A stretch of DNA of 5,010 bases from JAZRWQ01 sp045599805 (GTDB lineage: Bacteria > Bacillota > Clostridia > Oscillospirales > UMGS1783), in contig JAZRWQ010000119.1 in assembly GCA_045599805.1 (NCBI GenBank), positions 1 through 5,010 of the forward strand. The letters run 5' to 3'. The position numbers were made by a program, and so were the translations under genes. Shown in pieces: positions 4,512 to 5,010 of this stretch (positions are counted from its first letter, which is position 1; every line of letters starts with the position of its first letter). The notes beneath the pieces were generated by a model, which ran no database searches, was not told where the DNA came from, and saw only the letters and a program-made list of their open reading frames with translations.

Positions 4512-5010
4512 GTTTGCAAGGTCAGAAACATCCATAAAGGTGTTCCCGCCGGTGGCAACAGGCAGCTTGCCGTCCCACTTTTCGACCTTGCTATAATCGA
4601 TAAGCTCGGGGGAAATAGAGCCGGTTATTACCTTGTTTGCCTCGGCCTGAGCCTCGGCGCGTGTGCGTGTTGCGGTTGCTTCGGCCTCGGCGGCGATCAC
4701 CTGCTTTTTAGCCTCGGCCTCGGCAATAACTATCTGCTGCTCCTGCTGGGTTTTGGTGGTAATAAGATTCTGCTCGGCTACCTGCTTTGCTTCAATAGCA
4801 TCGTTGAATTCTTCCGAGAAGTCGAAATTGACGAGGTTGAATTTTTCGATAACTATGCCGTATTCCTGCACCTTTTCGCCGATGGCGTCCTTGATTTCAC
4901 TGCCTACCTGGGCTCGCTTGGTGATAAGCTCTTCGGCGGTGTATTTAGCGGTTACGCTCTTCATGCTTTCCTGTACGGCAGGTAAAAGTACGATATTTTC
5001 ATAATCGCTT
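4509..5010 (-). CDS. SPFH/prohibitin-type (band 7) protein, C-terminal part (cut by right edge)
   Basis: The frame is open from the right edge to a TAA at 4511-4509 and shows the last 166 residues. The visible part begins SDYENIVLLPAVQESMKSV, then YTAEELITKRAQV and FNLVNFDFSEEFNDAIEAKQ, the signature of the prohibitin-like end of an SPFH domain. A coiled coil rich in Ala, Glu and Gln follows (about visible residues 90-132), then a tail with KWDGKLPVATGG and DVSDLAN. Such proteins form large oligomers on membranes, with an N-terminal anchor and often a scaffold or protease-regulating role; that anchor would lie outside this window. The ATG at 4964-4962 falls in the middle of the conserved domain (ESMKSV) and is not the start. 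The gene continues leftwards into the DUF4177-type gene. Its precise role is unknown. Confidence 0.9.
   Translation of the reverse strand, partial: SDYENIVLLPAVQESMKSVTAKYTAEELITKRAQVGSEIKDAIGEKVQEYGIVIEKFNLVNFDFSEEFNDAIEAKQVAEQNLITTKTQQEQQIVIAEAEAKKQVIAAEAEATATRTRAEAQAEANKVITGSISPELIDYSKVEKWDGKLPVATGGNTFMDVSDLAN

Noticed and set aside
4962..4964. ATG as the start of the SPFH gene
   Set aside because: The frame continues upstream through typical SPFH residues (ENIVLLPAVQES), and no Shine-Dalgarno lies at the right distance before this ATG.
4329..4985. A 218-codon open frame on the plus strand over the SPFH and DUF4177-type genes
   Set aside because: It runs antisense across two genes with clear family motifs and ribosome binding sites. 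Its own product is low-complexity and cysteine/leucine-rich, as expected from reading Ala-Glu repeats backwards.

Overview
The window looks like chromosome of a Gram-positive anaerobe of the class Clostridia, probably a Ruminococcaceae/Oscillospiraceae-type gut bacterium. The evidence is strong AGGAGG-like ribosome binding sites before almost every gene, TTG and GTG starts, a short lipoprotein with a lipobox, tandem butanol-dehydrogenase-type enzymes, and AT-rich spacers between moderately GC-rich genes. The genus cannot be named from this sequence.

Left part (minus strand): the first 336 bases hold the N-terminal part of a small lipoprotein that runs off the left edge. A 117-base spacer with a 10-bp inverted repeat separates it from two tandem, paralogous iron-containing alcohol dehydrogenases (454-1626 and 1637-2818). 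The upstream one starts with TTG. The downstream one has its Shine-Dalgarno on the upstream stop codon, so the two are probably translated together. They would reduce aldehydes to alcohols (or the reverse) at the end of fermentation.

Middle (2819-2927): a compact divergent control region. The dehydrogenase operon promoter (minus) and a promoter for the uracil-DNA glycosylase operon (plus) both fit consensus with 17-bp spacers. They are laid over each other as mirror images, with overlapping -10 boxes and a 7-4-7 dyad inside. This is the most interesting feature of the window.

Right part: a plus-strand operon of ung (family 1 uracil-DNA glycosylase) and a cysteine-rich protein of unknown function (DUF5714-like) ends at a strong hairpin terminator. 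The same hairpin serves convergent minus-strand genes: a 54-residue DUF4177-type protein and, upstream of it, the C-terminal part of an SPFH/prohibitin-type protein cut by the right edge. The stop of the SPFH gene overlaps the Shine-Dalgarno of the small gene.

I saw no RNA gene, CRISPR array, insertion sequence or phage gene. Most of the window is ordinary housekeeping sequence. What merits a second look is the shared promoter region, the paralogous dehydrogenase pair, and the uncharacterised cysteine-rich partner of ung.
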